Shown: positions 12,845-28,100 of the stretch, piece by piece | Position numbering within the stretch: the stretch's first letter is position 1 | How the letters are laid out: each line of letters begins with the position of its first letter | DNA from: Anticarsia gemmatalis | Taxonomy: Eukaryota > Arthropoda > Insecta > Lepidoptera > Erebidae | Assembly (NCBI RefSeq): GCF_050436995.1 | Contig: NC_134756.1 | Span: 5,828,001 to 5,892,000, forward strand | DNA length: 64,000 nt | Reading direction: 5' to 3' | Made by a program: the position numbers and the translations under genes | The notes under the pieces: generated by a model | Database searches by the model: none | Told to the model about the DNA's origin: nothing | Seen by the model: the letters and a program-made list of their open reading frames with translations, nothing else

Positions 12845-15800
12845 GTGAGTCGTGTAGAAATCTATAAATAGTATCATTGATAATAGATTTTGTATTCATA
12901 CTTTATATGTAAATAGAATTATCTCTCAGTGTGGTCGGAAAGTAGCGGAAAAGCAATTAAATTGCATCTCGGTTCGTTCAGAGCACGGCTGTAGGACTTG
13001 AAACACAATCACTCAGTTGTATATTGAATTGGGTTCATTACCAGCATTTCGATCGTCTTCGGCGTGTGGCTCAATCTGTATGCTAATGACGATGGAACAT
13101 TCTCGGATTGCACTCATCTCCTCGCCTTTCATTACCACCCTCCTGAATGGACTGACGGCTATATTCATTATCAATTTTTAATTATTCCATGATAATGACA
13201 GGTCTTTTTGTTGTATGAAAATATTCATAAATGATTGAATAAGTTTAATTGACGTTGTTTATTAACATTTTTTTATTTAAAATTCGCGAACATAAGTACC
13301 TTTCAAGTAATACTTATTTTTATGTTTTGTTGAACTTTAACGCAAGTTTTTGTGTCATAATCATTGTACCATCGTGAATCGATGAGCTATTATTAGTGCG
13401 TTGTATATTTGGTGTATTATGGCACATCATCGGAATTATTAGCTGTGTGATTGTCTCTTGCCCATCTGTGTTTAATATCCGGCGCCCAGAGCCCGGATAA
13501 TTTCATTGCGGCTTCGCTAAAACCCATTGCAAATCGATTCTGTGTCGATTGCGTATCGAAAAAGGCTCTCTCAGCCGAATTTGACGCTTCATTGATATTC
13601 TGTCCTACACCGCGAATGATTTTAATATCCACATTTGCATAAATATTAATATTCTATCCGTTTTAGACGTTTTAAAGGGGATATAGCAAATTTGTTTGTA
13701 TTCCTGAATTAATTACAGAAACTTACGGGTAACGCTTTAATTACATATTAAAGTCCTTTGTATGTGGGTGTTACATTTCATTTAACAGCTGAACTATTAA
13801 TTGATGAGCAGGTATTGTTTCCAAGTCAATGCATATTCTATTGAGCGTTATTGGAGCAACAGATGTTCCAGTCATTCTAAATGTTCGGATGTAGGAGCGG
13901 ATTTATGGAAGGCTCGCAATTGATAAAGCCTCTTGTGTGTAGTCGACTGTGGAGTTACAGTCGGCTGATATACGAGCTCTGAACATTGGAGCACTGTTAC
14001 AGAACTAGGATTACGCTTGTGGCCATGTTTGTGCAACGTTACGTTAATTTGGTCTCATCGGATATAGTGTAGTACTAACCAGCAAACATTCGAAGAATAA
14101 ATTTTGTTCTTCTAACTATATAATTAGAGGATGAGTTGAGAACTATCCGGGGACAGTTCAAATACTCTTGTGCTATGTTTATATAAAGGCTATCGATTCT
14201 CGTAAATAATCAAGCCTTTAACATTTTTGTTTCCTGAGAAGTATGACGTTTAATCTTAATATTTTTATGACTATTTTGTTTAACACTGTGTTGATTCTTG
14301 AACTTAAATGAACTAAATGTTTCCGTTATTCGTTTCAGGTAAGCGTCTAAATAATGGCACCCCAGTGTACGAGCCGTGTAAAAGGTATTTAATTAAGTAA
14401 AGTTCATTTCTTGCTGCCGTGTAATTGTACTGTACTTAAATGTAGACCCGTTTCCATTTTGTATGAAAATGTGTAACAAAAGCCTATTGAATTATATTCC
14501 TCAGACTCATTGGAGAAATTATTTTAAAGTTAAAATGTGGGACCGAATTTTCATTTCTGATTAATATTTAAATTGATTGATTCGCGATTATTCAAAACTC
14601 CATTATTAAATAATAAAAAATCTTGCAAAGTTAAATTATTTTAAAGAACGTTTATAAAAAGTAATATCCTAACTCGACTTTCAAAAATGTTAAGTAATTT
14701 TTTTCGTCACGTAATAAAAACTTTAGCCCAATTTAGATTGGCTGAGAGCATACGATTTCCGTGCCCTTAAAAAGGTAATTTTCTAAGGAGTCATCGAGGG
14801 TAGCTAAAGTTCTTGAAGTCAATTATTCGAGTCAAAAGCCTGAGTAAAAGTTGGCTTTATTTGATGAATAAACGTTTCAAAAATTCCAAGCGTTGGCAGT
14901 AGGTGAGATAATGGAGTTACCGTGCGGCGAGTTACATAAACTAAGTTTTCACCGCGAAATAGCCACTGGAACTGTTTACACTCGCTGCTCTGTCGGGACT
15001 AAATTCGTTACTGAATGATGTTTAACTCTTTCATTTTACTTTTAAATCATTTTCTTTATTATAAAGGTAAATACTGTTTGAGTTTTTCCTTAAATTAATT
15101 TAATTTCGGCCGAAAAATGCGCAAATGTATTCTCATCTCAAAAAGTTGTAAGGGTTTCTCCCCCATTTTTGTGCAAAGGCTACGAACGAGCAGCCAACTG
15201 GTAATCCATCACTTCTCAGCAACGTTATTGCAATTTTTAAACTGATCATGTTTTTGAGTGGCTTTGAGAGTTGCTGGCTCGTTTCACTTACCCTCGGGCT
15301 ATAAAAAGCGTTACAAACTATGAACGCAAGCAAAGTAATACATCATCTTTGCTTATTCATTGTTTACGTTTAACTTTAAACATTTTACGGTGCGTTAACA
15401 GGCTTTATGTAGGTTCTATAGAAATAGAGCGACATTGAGAACCTGTTTCAATGCAATGTGTAAGGAGAGTCAAAGAATAGTCTTAAATGTTTATTTTTTT
15501 AACGCGGGCTGGAATGGGGCGTCTTTTTAAGGAAACCGCGCAGTCACCTCGTTTTTAATGTGAAAAGAAACAGGCCGAGTGATGAGCGGTGTTGTTCAGC
15601 TTGTTTGTGGGTCGTGGCCTTGTCTATTTACAGTTGGTCAAAGGTTGCGCTGTGGACTTTTGCTGCAGCCGAAATGAATAGTCTAGGGCTAAATCCAGCC
15701 CTTTGAGCCTTCAGCTGAAGTAGCGAATTCTACAAAACTTTGTCTTTGTGTCCTGATAACATTTTTAACAGGCATAGTGTTCATAACTAGGATACAGAGA

Positions 15801-17496
15801 TGCGCCTTCTATAGTAGTTGATACCGTACGGCTGGTACATAGAATGCGTACAGAATATCCTGCCTTTATGAATTTTAGTTAATTTCTGGTAATTAAACGT
15901 AATCAAATTATCCAATCGGCTTGATAAAAATAATACCTTTTAGATTTTATAAAGAGAATCTCTCAATTAGATATTTACCTCGCCACTTTATTTAAAAAAC
16001 CTGGAAAATGAAGCCTTTCGCTTGAGAATTTTGTTTTTCAATTAAAACTTTCGATTTGTTTGCCAAATTAAGTTTTTTCGCTTCTGAAGTTTCCACGATT
16101 CTTTCGAAAGTTGAGTAACCACTGAAGCAGCGATATTTTTACGGTTTCCGACTAAACCATTCAGATAGCAAACAACTTTTTTATATAAGTCTTTTCGAAA
16201 AACGGTGTCTTTCAATTACTAAATACGCTTTTTTGATAGTTTGAAAACAAAGTCTCGATAATACTCCTTTTTATATTTTCACAGAAGACATTATACGGTA
16301 AACAGAATGATATTAATACGACAGTAAATTAACTTCGGTATGTTAAGTTATCTGATCAGAAATACCCTTACGAATGGATTTATGAGTATCCTGTGAATCT
16401 CAAATATGATAAACGCAAATACCACTGAGTTACCTTTCTTTGCATTGAAGTTTATTATTTGCAGCGTCTTTGACCACTAATTTAAAACTAAGACTGAATA
16501 GCCCAAGAGCTCTTAGTATAAGTTTGGTCAGCTCAATTAAAGATATGCATTTCCATCCAAACATTTGCTTTGAAGCTACTAGTTGGGCTATTCTGTAAAA
16601 AGTTAATCTACAAACATTATTATCCGGTGCATCGCGGCTTAAGTTCGTTCGGCTTGTGATGAAGTTTACTCGGCCACTCGCTGCAACTACCCTGTTAGAT
16701 TGTTATTCACAAATTTGTTGGTTTGCACTGTAATTTAGTGAAAATATTTATTAGAAGTTTTGTTTTGTAGGTGTTATATTTTGGCCTGTAGTGTTCAAGT
16801 TGGGCTAGTTTATTAAACTTTGTAGAAAGAGTTTAAATTTATTTTTGACTTCTTCCTGGATACCTTATGAAGATGACCTTTAAGGTAATTTGTCCCATAT
16901 AGTAGACGTGTGATATAGTTAACTTTGCTTAAAAATAAAGGGATTGTGGTTAGTTTATTATCAGTTATCTCATTTCAGTAGGTACTCTAGATAAATTTGA
17001 ACTCAACGTAACTTTGAGTAACTTATTATTATCACCTTTTGTGTTCTTATATTTGCTTGTTTAATTTTAATTACTGTATCCAATCAAACAAGGTACGGCC
17101 ATCATAGTCTAGTTAGATATGATGTGTAATCAACATTACTAATTACGATGTAAGACAATATACTGAATGAGCCATTGAATTGAGCAATTGATTACATATT
17201 GAACGGACTGTGCGCTATTACAAACTATATTAGCTGTTGATTGCAGAAATTAATTCTGCTTTATGCGTATATCAACGAATTATTGCAACTTCATGTAAGT
17301 TTAAAAATACATATTAATAGTATTTGATTTAAAAATAATCTGCATAATGTCTTTAAAGATAAGCATCCCACCAAATATATTTTTCTAAAAGAGACCTCAA
17401 GTTTCAAGTAATATTACGTATATTTGAAAGTTTTACAGCGTTTTTAATATTTTAAAAAATGTTGAAAGGTGCGTTTTAAAAAATAGTTCACTGAAA
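12845..17496 (+). other. presumed first intron, proximal part
   Basis: Starts with the GTGAGT donor at 12845. No further exon recognised. A less AT-rich block at about 13420-13640 is open on both strands for about 65 codons but lacks convincing protein content. I treat it as non-coding, possibly a conserved non-coding element. Confidence 0.45.
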
Positions 17497-17762
17497 TCTA
17501 TACTAATATTATAAAGCTGAAGAGTTTGTTTGTTTGTTTGTTTGTTTGTTTGTTTGAACGCGCTAATCTCAAGAACCACAGGTCCGATTTGAAAAATTCT
17601 TTCAGTGTTAGATAGTCCATTTATCGAGGAAGGTTATAGGCTTTATATCATCACGCTACGACCAATAGGAGCAGAGTAGCAATAAGAAATGTTACAAAAA
17701 CGGGGAAAAATTTTACCCATTCTATCTTATGTGACGCAAGCGAAGTTGCGCGAGTCAGCTAG
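17497..17762 (+). mobile_element. non-autonomous Helitron
   Basis: The 5' end is TC-TATACTAATATTATAAAG followed by (TTTG)n. The body has CGCGCTAATCTCA and TTAGATAGTCCATTTATCGA, then ATCATCACGCTACGACC. The 3' end has the hairpin CGCAA-GCGAAG-TTGCG eight bases before CTAG, with T as the next host base and A before the first TC. This matches Helitron rules (A/TC...CTAR/T, no target-site duplication). Length is 266 bp with no coding capacity. Six further copies or remnants lie in the window. Confidence 0.85.
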
Positions 17763-20700
17763 TGAAAAATAAAATTGCACTGAAATGCAAAACACTAAAG
17801 CTAACAAAGTATAGGCGACACCAGAGACAATCACTAGTCTAAAATATTAAGCAACTGTCATTACACTGTCAGATTGAATCTCAAGAGACAACGTACAGTA
17901 ATCCATAGGGCATTGTGATTGTGATCATTATTTCTCGAAACCCCGAGGGATTATCTGCGATATTGAACATTTATGAGCTCGTATGATGGCCACCCCATAA
18001 TTGATGCGCTACTTCGATCGCACTTTAGAGCATAATGTTTTATTATAAAGCATTTTTTGTAACAAAAATGTTCTAATGGAATATGTGATTCGCGTTTACA
18101 AAACGTAGAGCGTAGCTTACTTACTAATACAGTCTATTGACAATAGTATGTGACAAAGCAGCCGGTAAATTTTCAATACGCGCTTAACAAGACTATGCAT
18201 GTAAGATTTAAGACGTCCCGTTATTCTATTTCATTCTTAATCTTTTTATTGATTACTCTAAATTGTTTATAATGTTTATGCAACACTCCGTAACCCAGTT
18301 TAATAAAAACAAAAATACAAAACGAAATCACTATTTACGTTTATGTAGATAAGTGTTTATCTCGCGCCATAAAGCCAGTGTATCCTGTACCTTATTCCGG
18401 GGTACTCGGCACCAACATTAACAGGCTCACCCAACACCTACTTACTTATTCACGGCATTAGGCCGTTTCCAGATAGACAGTACAGTTACCGAAAACGATT
18501 GTCGGAACCTACAGCTATAGGCCTAAACAAACTTGACGTGAATGTTAATGGGACGGTCCTAAATTTGAATCTTTTGAAGTGTGGACATAGGAGTGTCCTA
18601 GCTTTGTTATGTATGCCCGTGTGTGGAGTTTTATACTCATAATTCCTACTACGTGGGAAAGGCGTGAACGCCCTTTTATCTTTTGCAATGTTTGTTTCGC
18701 GCGCATTTCATTAATACGCTTCGAAAGTTTAATCAAAGCCATCCTGCAGTTAAGTTATGAGTTATGACGACTATATTATCTACTTCTTTTCAAATCAGGA
18801 CAGGTCTAGTTAAAGTAGTGTGTTTGCAGAGATATTGCGGCGTAAAGGAAGCGTGCTACTGCAAACTTCGCGCACCACATTAATCTAATTCCAGAACGAA
18901 ACTTTTATACTAAGTTATTTATTCAGTTTGTTTAAGGCAAGGGAACTTTCTGTATGGTGAATAATTTTCTGGTGTCCATTCGCAGTATTTTCTGTGCAAA
19001 TAATAGCCGTGCCTGAGCAAAAGTTTTGAATAGTTCGCTGCAGTGGTTTTATGTTTATCGGTTAGCATATCTTGCTTCTGAATTTCATGAAATTCTGCTT
19101 GTAGAATTTTTATTCACAGACGCGTTTGGCTATTTTCAACATATAACAATACGTATTGATGAAAACGTTTTTAATTGAAAAAAGTTTCACAACATTTAGC
19201 TTGCTGGGGCACGACTTCCAAATAGTTTCTAACCAAAGGGCAGTACAATGCATAATCCACGACATGTATTAATAATTATCTTAGTTTTTAGGGCCATATA
19301 AAGTGCAAATCGTGACTAGCCTACAAATATTTGAGTGTACACTAAGCATTCATACTGCAATCGTAATCGTGTCAAGCAGCAGCTATAAAATCACTAAGTA
19401 AGCTTATTAAATTTATATTTATCAGATCGTAGATTTGCAGACAGGGTAGGGCACGAAAACCATGAGCAGTCGTGCTACTCCACCATAAAAAAACAATAGT
19501 TGGCATTCTTAGATATAAATATCACATGAAAACATTACATAATGTGAAATCCTTACAAATTGCTATCGTACATGCAAGGCTTTCATAAAAAACAATCCGT
19601 TGACACTAAGAGATATGTAATTATTAGAGGGATTAGCACGCACACGGCTCGTCGGTGTAATAGCAAGGAGATACGCGCCCTTGCCTCAGCGTCCCTTACA
19701 AATAGGATTACGTGATGTGAGAATTCGTATTATTCATTTCGTCACCCGCTGAAACGGTGTGATACGTTATTACAAGTGCTGATATTCATACTAATTTTGT
19801 TAGGGAAAAGTTATTTTATGCTTCGGTACGTGAGAATTGTTAGTCCAATTTCGCTTCGGCAGCTTTTTACTAATCCCCCAAAGCCGGATTTTGTGTTTCC
19901 ACGATTGTGAGTCAATTTACCTGTGAACTTTTCACTAGACTTCGTTTTGCTGGAATTCGAACGGAAAATGAATTTCTTTGACTATACCTAACCAAGGCAA
20001 CAACATGGACATCTAAGTTTTGAAATAAATCGTTTTTCATATAGGATTTCAATTATGATTGTGGTACATCGTAAATGCGACGTATAAAGGGCACATTTCA
20101 TCGTCACCCAAGTACCTATCAGATAGCCTCAAGTAACGTATAATACGGCCACCTAAGTAAGATAGGGTTGAGTAGGTCGCGGGGTGCCACTAACTTCATT
20201 TATTATGAACATAATTCAGTTTTGGTTAAGAATAGATACGTTCGAGGGCAAGGGGCTCCGTCTATCCGGCATCAAGATGCTTTTAGGATGCCACAAATTG
20301 TTATAGCTTTTATTTTACCACAAGCACAGTAATGGCTGCTTCCCTTGAATTAGTTGTCTCTTCTCATTATTTTTATTATTATTTTATATCCGTCCAAGTA
20401 GCTTAACTTGTCTTCGACTTGGACTTATTGATTACTTTTGCAAGCAAGTAGCTTTAAAGTATTCTTGACCGCTGATTGGTTTCCGACAAGGCGCGGCGAT
20501 TGCAACTAGTTCTTACGTTTTTTAATCTTGAACATTGATGTTTCCAGAGGTCGACTTTGTTTATTAGTGAACGACTTGATTGATTATTTAAGTGCGTATC
20601 AACTTAAAAAACATATCAAGGCTTTTATTGTCTGTTTGATTATAGACGTTAGCTGATCTCTTTTGACGGTCAAACCTGTCCAATTCTATCATCGAGCAAC

Positions 20701-21835
20701 AATTGCTTAAGTTTTAATTACAGGATTTGCACACAATAAACCTTGAACACAGATAACAATCGGCAGGTGGCGATATTATCCTTAATGAGAATGTCACACA
20801 CTTTAACAGGATCTTCTCATTAAATCGGCATTTCAGTCTCATTAAATTGTAATTATATTTGCTTAACTACGAAATTATATGCTTCAACATTTTCCCTGCG
20901 CAGTTCATTCTGGAGTAATTATTCTAATCAGCCAATCTACGAGTATTAACATGACGGGACAATAAATAAACCGGCCGAATCTAGTGCGAGGTTAGAAGAT
21001 GAAATATCGGACATGCTCATACATATTAGAGCGTTCCACTATTTTTGGTAGTATAATTTTGTAGGAAATTACTTAGTGACCTCGGCGTAAATAATTCATC
21101 GCTCGGGCGGACACGTGGATAGTCAAAAATAGTAACTGCGTACGTGTATGTAATCTTTCAAAGAAATTGCTTTGTGGTTTGATATTGTTAATAGATAGAT
21201 GTGGTTTTGGACGAATCAATATTCATAAATGGTTTGAACACGCTAAGTTAATGAAATGGAGCACGAGATTATTTTGTAGAGCTCCAAACTTTTTACCATA
21301 TGCTATAATATTACATGTCTATGTTATCTACTGTAAGACTTGATAAGAAACCAATCTACTTAAAGATACGATACCTACTCATCAATTTAAAAAATATTTC
21401 CAGATAGTATCTACTTTCGACGCCAATTTAGGCTAGGCTGTAGATTAATTGTTAATGGAAACTTTGTCACTAATAGGTAATACGATTTTAAAACGCAAAC
21501 CAATTATAAACAGCGTTCAAATATTTCTTTAAGCCTTGTCGACTACATTAAATAGAAATCACCAACACCTTTTGATATATTCAAAAACTAGGTAGTGGTT
21601 CAAGCGACTAACAGGCATTTCGGCGGTTCATAGTGAGACTGCGGTTTAGTTGAAATGTAACAAACTCGTACACATGTTAGCTACGTAGACATGTGTGTAC
21701 AGAGGTACTAGCGATAACCTCAGGCGTTAAGTGCGGTCAGTCTGCTTACGTATACATGTAAAGCTTTGTGGAACACTGTGGCGCAATCGTAGTGTAGTAA
21801 GGCAACCATCTAAAGCATATTTTTTGCAATCTATA
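17763..21835 (+). other. presumed intron interior, nothing recognised
   Basis: AT-rich DNA; longest chance ORF about 65 codons (minus strand near 18545-18742). No splice-flanked frame and no repeat I can define. Confidence 0.45.
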
Positions 21836-22105
21836 TCTATACTAATATTATAAAGCTGAAGAGTTTGTTTGTTTGATTGTTTATTTGTTTGTTTGATTGA
21901 ACGGGCTAATCTCAGGAACTACTGGCCCGATTTGAAAAAATATTTCAATGTTAGATAGTCCATTTATCAAGAAAGGTTATAGGCTATATATCAGCACACT
22001 ACAACCAAAAGGAGCAGAGTACCAGTGAAAAATGTTACAAAAACAGAGAAAATTTTGACCCATTCTCTCTTATGTAACGCAAGCGAAGTTGCGCGGGTCA
22101 GCTAG
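21836..22105 (+). mobile_element. non-autonomous Helitron
   Basis: Second copy of the family at 17497, with the same TC-TATACTAATATTATAAAG head, TTTG-rich tract (interrupted by TTTA and TTGA), body and CGCAAGCGAAGTTGCG hairpin before GGTCAG-CTAG/T. It is 270 bp long and the two termini are intact. Confidence 0.85.
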
Positions 22106-25100
22106 TCATTTATACTGTTGATACCATAGTCGCGTTCTGCAGGTTTAAAAGAAGTTACTAATATATGCAATCAATGATTCTTAGCTCATCCGAGTCAAGT
22201 TTTACTAGGAAGGTAAAGTAAGGTAAGACAAACAAATGATTATACAAAATGGTGTTGTAAAACCAATACTAGTTAAATATAATGTGTTATCGTCAACACC
22301 TCTACTTACCTGTGTTACCCGTTTCGAGATAGTTAACTGAGAATCCATTAAAATTTTAATTAAACCCTCGCTTCCATACGTTTATGTTTACTTAACGACC
22401 GTTGTACTTTGCCTATTTTTGTCTGAAACCAGATGACATTACCTACAGTTAATATTTATATCTATAATTTTAAATAATAATTGCAACCTTCCATATTCTT
22501 CCTCCATAAAAGTATACGATATTTAATTCGTTTACACGTGTCCAGAATCATATATTTTTACATCGCATCTTTCGGCGGTACTTAATTAAAGTCGGTGCAA
22601 AAAATATTTACGATTTATCCGAAAAGTGAAGATAAAATAAAATCGAATACGGCACGCACGTATTTGCGAAATCGTTAACGTACAAATCGGCTGCTAAAAT
22701 TAATATAAGGGATCGAGGGACTGTCTCGTATAATTTTATTGGCTCACTTGGCAATGCCGAGCGTCACATCACTAATTACTCACGGAGGTGATTGAAGAGT
22801 TACCGACAGGAGCGGCTCTTTTCGTGGCACACTCATTACGAGTAATGATAATAATGATAATACATTATCAGTGTTTTGATGTATTGGATTTTCCTAAGTC
22901 ACACACAATGTATATTTTTTAAATATTTAGAATGGTAAAATGAAAATACAAGCGTAAAATAAATAACTCAGAATGTTTGCTCCTATTTTAATTTCATTCG
23001 CTAAAAGCTGAGAGATGAATATCATTTAACTACCTATTTTTTACATCAATTCCACCGCCCGGAAATGAAATTTTAAAATGCTTGGTAATCCCAAACCATT
23101 ATTTATATCTTAATAATTAATCTACTGGCTTATTCTCCTGAAATCTTCTGTTTAATTAATAGCTTCTGTAAATAAATTCAGCCAATGTCATGTAACCGAA
23201 AACGAATGGATGCTCTCAAAGATTAATGCTAACGAGAAACTGAATACATTTTTCGTACGATGTAAATAATATCTGAGGGGAAACAGAAGTTTTGTAGAAA
23301 CTCTCGTATTCCATTCCAGTTTATCTCGAATTAAATTTTGAGCAACAAGCTGATTAACGTTTTACAGAATGACGAAACATTTTTTATTTATTTTGTATCA
23401 GATCGTACGATGTAACTTTTGGTTTTCAGTAATATTCAATGAGCCAAACATTCACAGCGAATAAACAGGATTATAGATGACTGGGCAATTGCGGATGAAT
23501 TCTCTTTGGCAGTGACGGACTCCGATATTGATAGTATTTATGTCGAATTTATTCGTCGCTTATTACATTCAGTAACTTTGTGTGGCTTAAAACGATAATG
23601 CTAAGCAGTTGATGTTGCTTACTGAGGCTAAACTCTTAGAATATCGCATTTCGGCAAAACTTTCTGTTGTTGTATGGAAGTTGCGAGTTTTCCAAATTCT
23701 CTACTTGTGAACACAGACGCCGTCTTTGCTTTAGTTCGCTCCTTAGGGACTATTGTACGTGACTTGTCAACTAGTTAGCGTACTACATTTTCTTACTTTT
23801 ATGAAGAAAAACTTCTGAGAGTATAATCAAATTGCAAAGATATCCGTAATTGAATACATAGAAATACGTTCAATTCCAATAAGTAGAATTTAGGAATGCT
23901 ATTACAAAGTCTTTCCAATCATGATTTTACTCGACGTGACAATGATTTCGAAATAATTCAAAGATTATGGCAATATTCTATTAAAACTCAAGTACCAATT
24001 CCACTTTCTAAATATTTATATTCAAACAGCCAAAGCCAATAATAGAAAATGGGAAGCCAATAATGGACATTCAAATTCTCGGCTTGGCTTTGATTTTTGG
24101 GTAGCTTTGTGTAAAGAAAATGGAAATAATAAAAGACAGAATTATGGTAATCTGGTTGATTATTTCAAACGTCGAAACGTTGTTAGATGAATTGATTTCT
24201 GAGAACTCAGGCTTCTTAGTGTTAGACCTCGTTACGGAAATCGTAACATGGTTTAGACAATGGGTTAGGGGAAATAAAATGATTGCAATCGAAATTTTAG
24301 AAACAAAGCTTTACTTTAACATTATCGTATACCTTTCGCGATAGTCTCCTGAGTGATGAATAAAACATAAAAAATATACATTATTTTCTGCAACCAATAT
24401 TTGGATTCAGAAAATTACGGGGCAGTTTTACAAATGTCGATTTTTAGATGGACCTAAAGCGAATACTTCTTAATAGAGAAGGTACCTTTATAACTTCGCC
24501 CATGAGAGTACTCGTACAAACAAACTCAATAAAAACAATGGCATCCGGTAAGCAATTTAAAAATGATACAAAAAATCATCGGTGCTCACTCTGACGCGGT
24601 ACTCTAAAGCAAATCGATATAAGGCCCTCCATTAAATACCGGATGCTAACTTAACAGGCTCAAACAGAATGATTTGCTAACTAGAGCCTCCGTCTATTAG
24701 CTGTTCGCACACAAAGCAAGGGGTTCCGGAGCACGGCCAATAAATTCTATTTGCTGCACCTTTGATATATTTGATACCTGCTCCAAGTAGTTTATTTCAC
24801 GATCTCTATGATAAACGGACTTGAAGTTCTCCTATTTGCATTTATTTGTTTTGACACCACAATGGTTTATAAATATCTCAAGACCTTACATTCATCATCG
24901 CTTATACTTAAACATAACAGCTGCACACTTCTATAAACTTTATCTTATAATAAAATGTTCTCGGTGTCAATCTCTAACCTCGATCCAATAAATTTTCCTC
25001 AGTTTCATGAAAAGCACTATTACTTTCAAGACTTGGATATCTTAGACTTACATAAGATAACGAAACTGGTCCAGCGTACTGAGACGTATGTATCCACCAG

Positions 25101-28100
25101 GCTAAGTGCAGAAAAGTGTCGAGATGCCTCGGTGGCTCGCGGCCCAAGAATGTCCGCAATAGGGCTTTTAAATGTCGCTTTTTATTGAACGCTACTTGGC
25201 TTTTGCGATGGACCTTGTAAACTTTAATAGTCTTAGACGACTGTTTGACGTTGAAGATTGCAGTTAAAAATAAATATAAAAGCTACCGTTTTTATACGTA
25301 GCTCGGAGGCCTTGCAAGACATTCTTGGGGCATCACAATGCTTTATTTTTCACATGTAGCTAAAGCTGGAAGACAATAGGGCAAGTAATAACGTAACTCA
25401 GAAGAATGGGGGTGGAACAAAACCGGCTGAAGTGGCGAGCCAGGGTCGCTCTATTGTTGCTCGAGATATTGCCAGCACGAGCCACATACGTGCTGTCGGC
25501 GAAAAAGAATACGTCACTAATTACTCCCGAGGGCTTTTGGAATAATATTCTTCTGTAGATCGTGGATTTGCATTTATGTGATATTAGACAACTTTTCTAA
25601 TATTAGAAAACTTTCATATGACAATCTAATGAGACATGTATTTGCTTGGTGTGATTCGAAATAATGTAACGGCAACTTCGTTAGGGAATGTTTTGAAGTT
25701 TGTAGATAATACTCAGTACTGCTTAACAAAAAGCTGAGTTTTTATTTGTAATATTCATCGTTTTAATGGATTAATGCAAAAAGCCTTTTAATATGTCTTT
25801 GTAAGGTTTTTAATTTCGTTTATCAATGACAATATTTTCTAAGGCGTAATACGGTAAAGTACTTCGAGGTTTTTCTCCGCAATATTCTCACACTTTCAGT
25901 TTTTACAGCCGCATCAAAGAACCATAAATCCCGGCTTCCATCCCAAACATTTAACCAAAAGACATTACATTAGTTCATTCACCTTAGAACATATTTCTTG
26001 AGGTAGTAAGTTCAAATCGAGGGCAGTGGTGCGAGCAAAGTTATGGCCCCAGCAAATGGCCCGGGACTTGCTTGAGCAGACTACAGATGCTGAATATTGG
26101 CACTTTCATTGATATTTTATCTAGACTTCGGCTTTTGTTAATAGCAAATATCTGAGTACTTCGTGTTCAACAAACGATTTAATATAATGTACTAGTAAAT
26201 TTCCTTTGCCTATTTGTTGTACGTTTATGTGACATGACATCAGGATATTAGCAATCATATCGGCGATCTACTATCTCTATCGATGTTATCGCCGCTTGTA
26301 TTAGCTTTGTCCTACTTAATAGGAACACTGCTTTTGATATGCGATGTTTGCCAGATACGTACATTTAAGGTCGTTTTTCTGACATATAATTACACTCACA
26401 GAACAAAACCATCTTATATTAAAGTCAATATTCAAAACGATTGATGAGGGATCGGATTTTTAAATTAGTTCTTTCATTCACATTGTGATTCGTGCATCAC
26501 TTTGATATTCAATATGAAAAGGGAGCTATTAGAATTTGGCATAGACTCGACTTTGTTATACAATTCCGTTATGTTCCCGAGCATAAAACATTTTTAGCGG
26601 CGTCAACATACGGGGCGTGTTGTTTTTCCCCTCCATACTTAGCTTTTATGAACGTATGCGGTGACATTCCTTTACGGTCTGGCCAGAATTCCAGGTGTAA
26701 TAAACGTGGATTGCTTTGCTACATACATTTTTATTAAACCAATTTTGGACCTTGAAACACTGAGGTATACGGCTATTGCTTTCCCACGAGTGTCATTAGA
26801 GTTGACCACGAGATTGGAACAGAAGGAAGGCCTCCGTCCAAGCCGTGAATTAATAACAGCATACTGCGATCATTAATCTGCGTGCTCTGGGAAATGTCTG
26901 TTACGTTTCCCAGGACGGTCAGTTTTACAATTCTCTTGAGATCTGCAGTACGTTCACATTACTTGATTGAGTAAATTTAAACTTGATACGACGTTTATTA
27001 TTAGTTTTTGTTACTTTTCCTGTAAATGTATTGGTCTCTTCATCTATTTTGTCAAAATGAATTATTTTTGAGTTATTCCTTTGAACATAGCATCTATTTC
27101 GAAATGTTATATTCCACAACGCCATTAAATAAACACAATAATATTGAATCAGTTATAAATTCGTTTATACGGTAACCCGCAAACAATTTTAGAAAAACAA
27201 AGCTCAAATATTTTATTCCTATACAAACACATTGAACATAAAACGTAAATTCCTATAGATTTTTTGTATAAATAAACAAGTTTATTATGCACAGTGATAC
27301 CGGGATACAGGTGCGGCCAGTACTGTAAATCAACGTCGGCTCCATTTAACCGGTCTAAAACAATACAGATTCAATTACAAATTGTGTTTTATGTGTACGT
27401 GTAAAAGGAAATGTGAACAAAATGATACAGTATATCATCCGAAGGGAGTGCGATGACAGTTGGCTAAAGAGTTTCGTCGAGTATTTCATAACGGTAGAAA
27501 ATGGGTTTTTGTAATTTTCCTTTTTCCCTTACACCTAAATGCATTATTGAGTACATGAAAACATAGCAATATAAAACTACTAGTACCTCTGTTTCAGCAA
27601 GCTTTTGAAATGCTTTTATTTTATATGCCACTTTCTATACGTTATATTCGCGTCTCACGAAATGAGAGAGACGACAAACAATCGACACGAATCCGTAATC
27701 GCTCTCCGAGTCGTTGTAAATTAAAACTTCCTAATGGTAATTTACGAGGATATAGCGTATTACATTCACTGAACCTTTTGATCGTTAAACTCTATGAGCA
27801 CATTGAATTTGCAGCGTTTGCACTGGCTATATGAATAAGGGACCATCATCAAAAACCCAATTAAAATTTAATTAATACCAGTATTTGACACACTCTGAGC
27901 GCCTGCTACTATAAAGCGTGGGCTATGAAATATTTTCCGTCCATAATTTACAGTGGATTACTATCACACTGGATATTTGATATAACAATTTTCAGAAATG
28001 TTGTGCATTTTTTCCTGTAGGAGCTTGAAATTGTATCCATGAATTAACTGAAAATACACAATTGCAAATTAAACCTGACACGCGGCATGTTGGTGAGATA

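Noticed and set aside
13417..13642. Open frames on both strands in a less AT-rich block, considered as an ASPP exon
   Set aside because: No family similarity and no clear acceptor/donor pair in a compatible phase.
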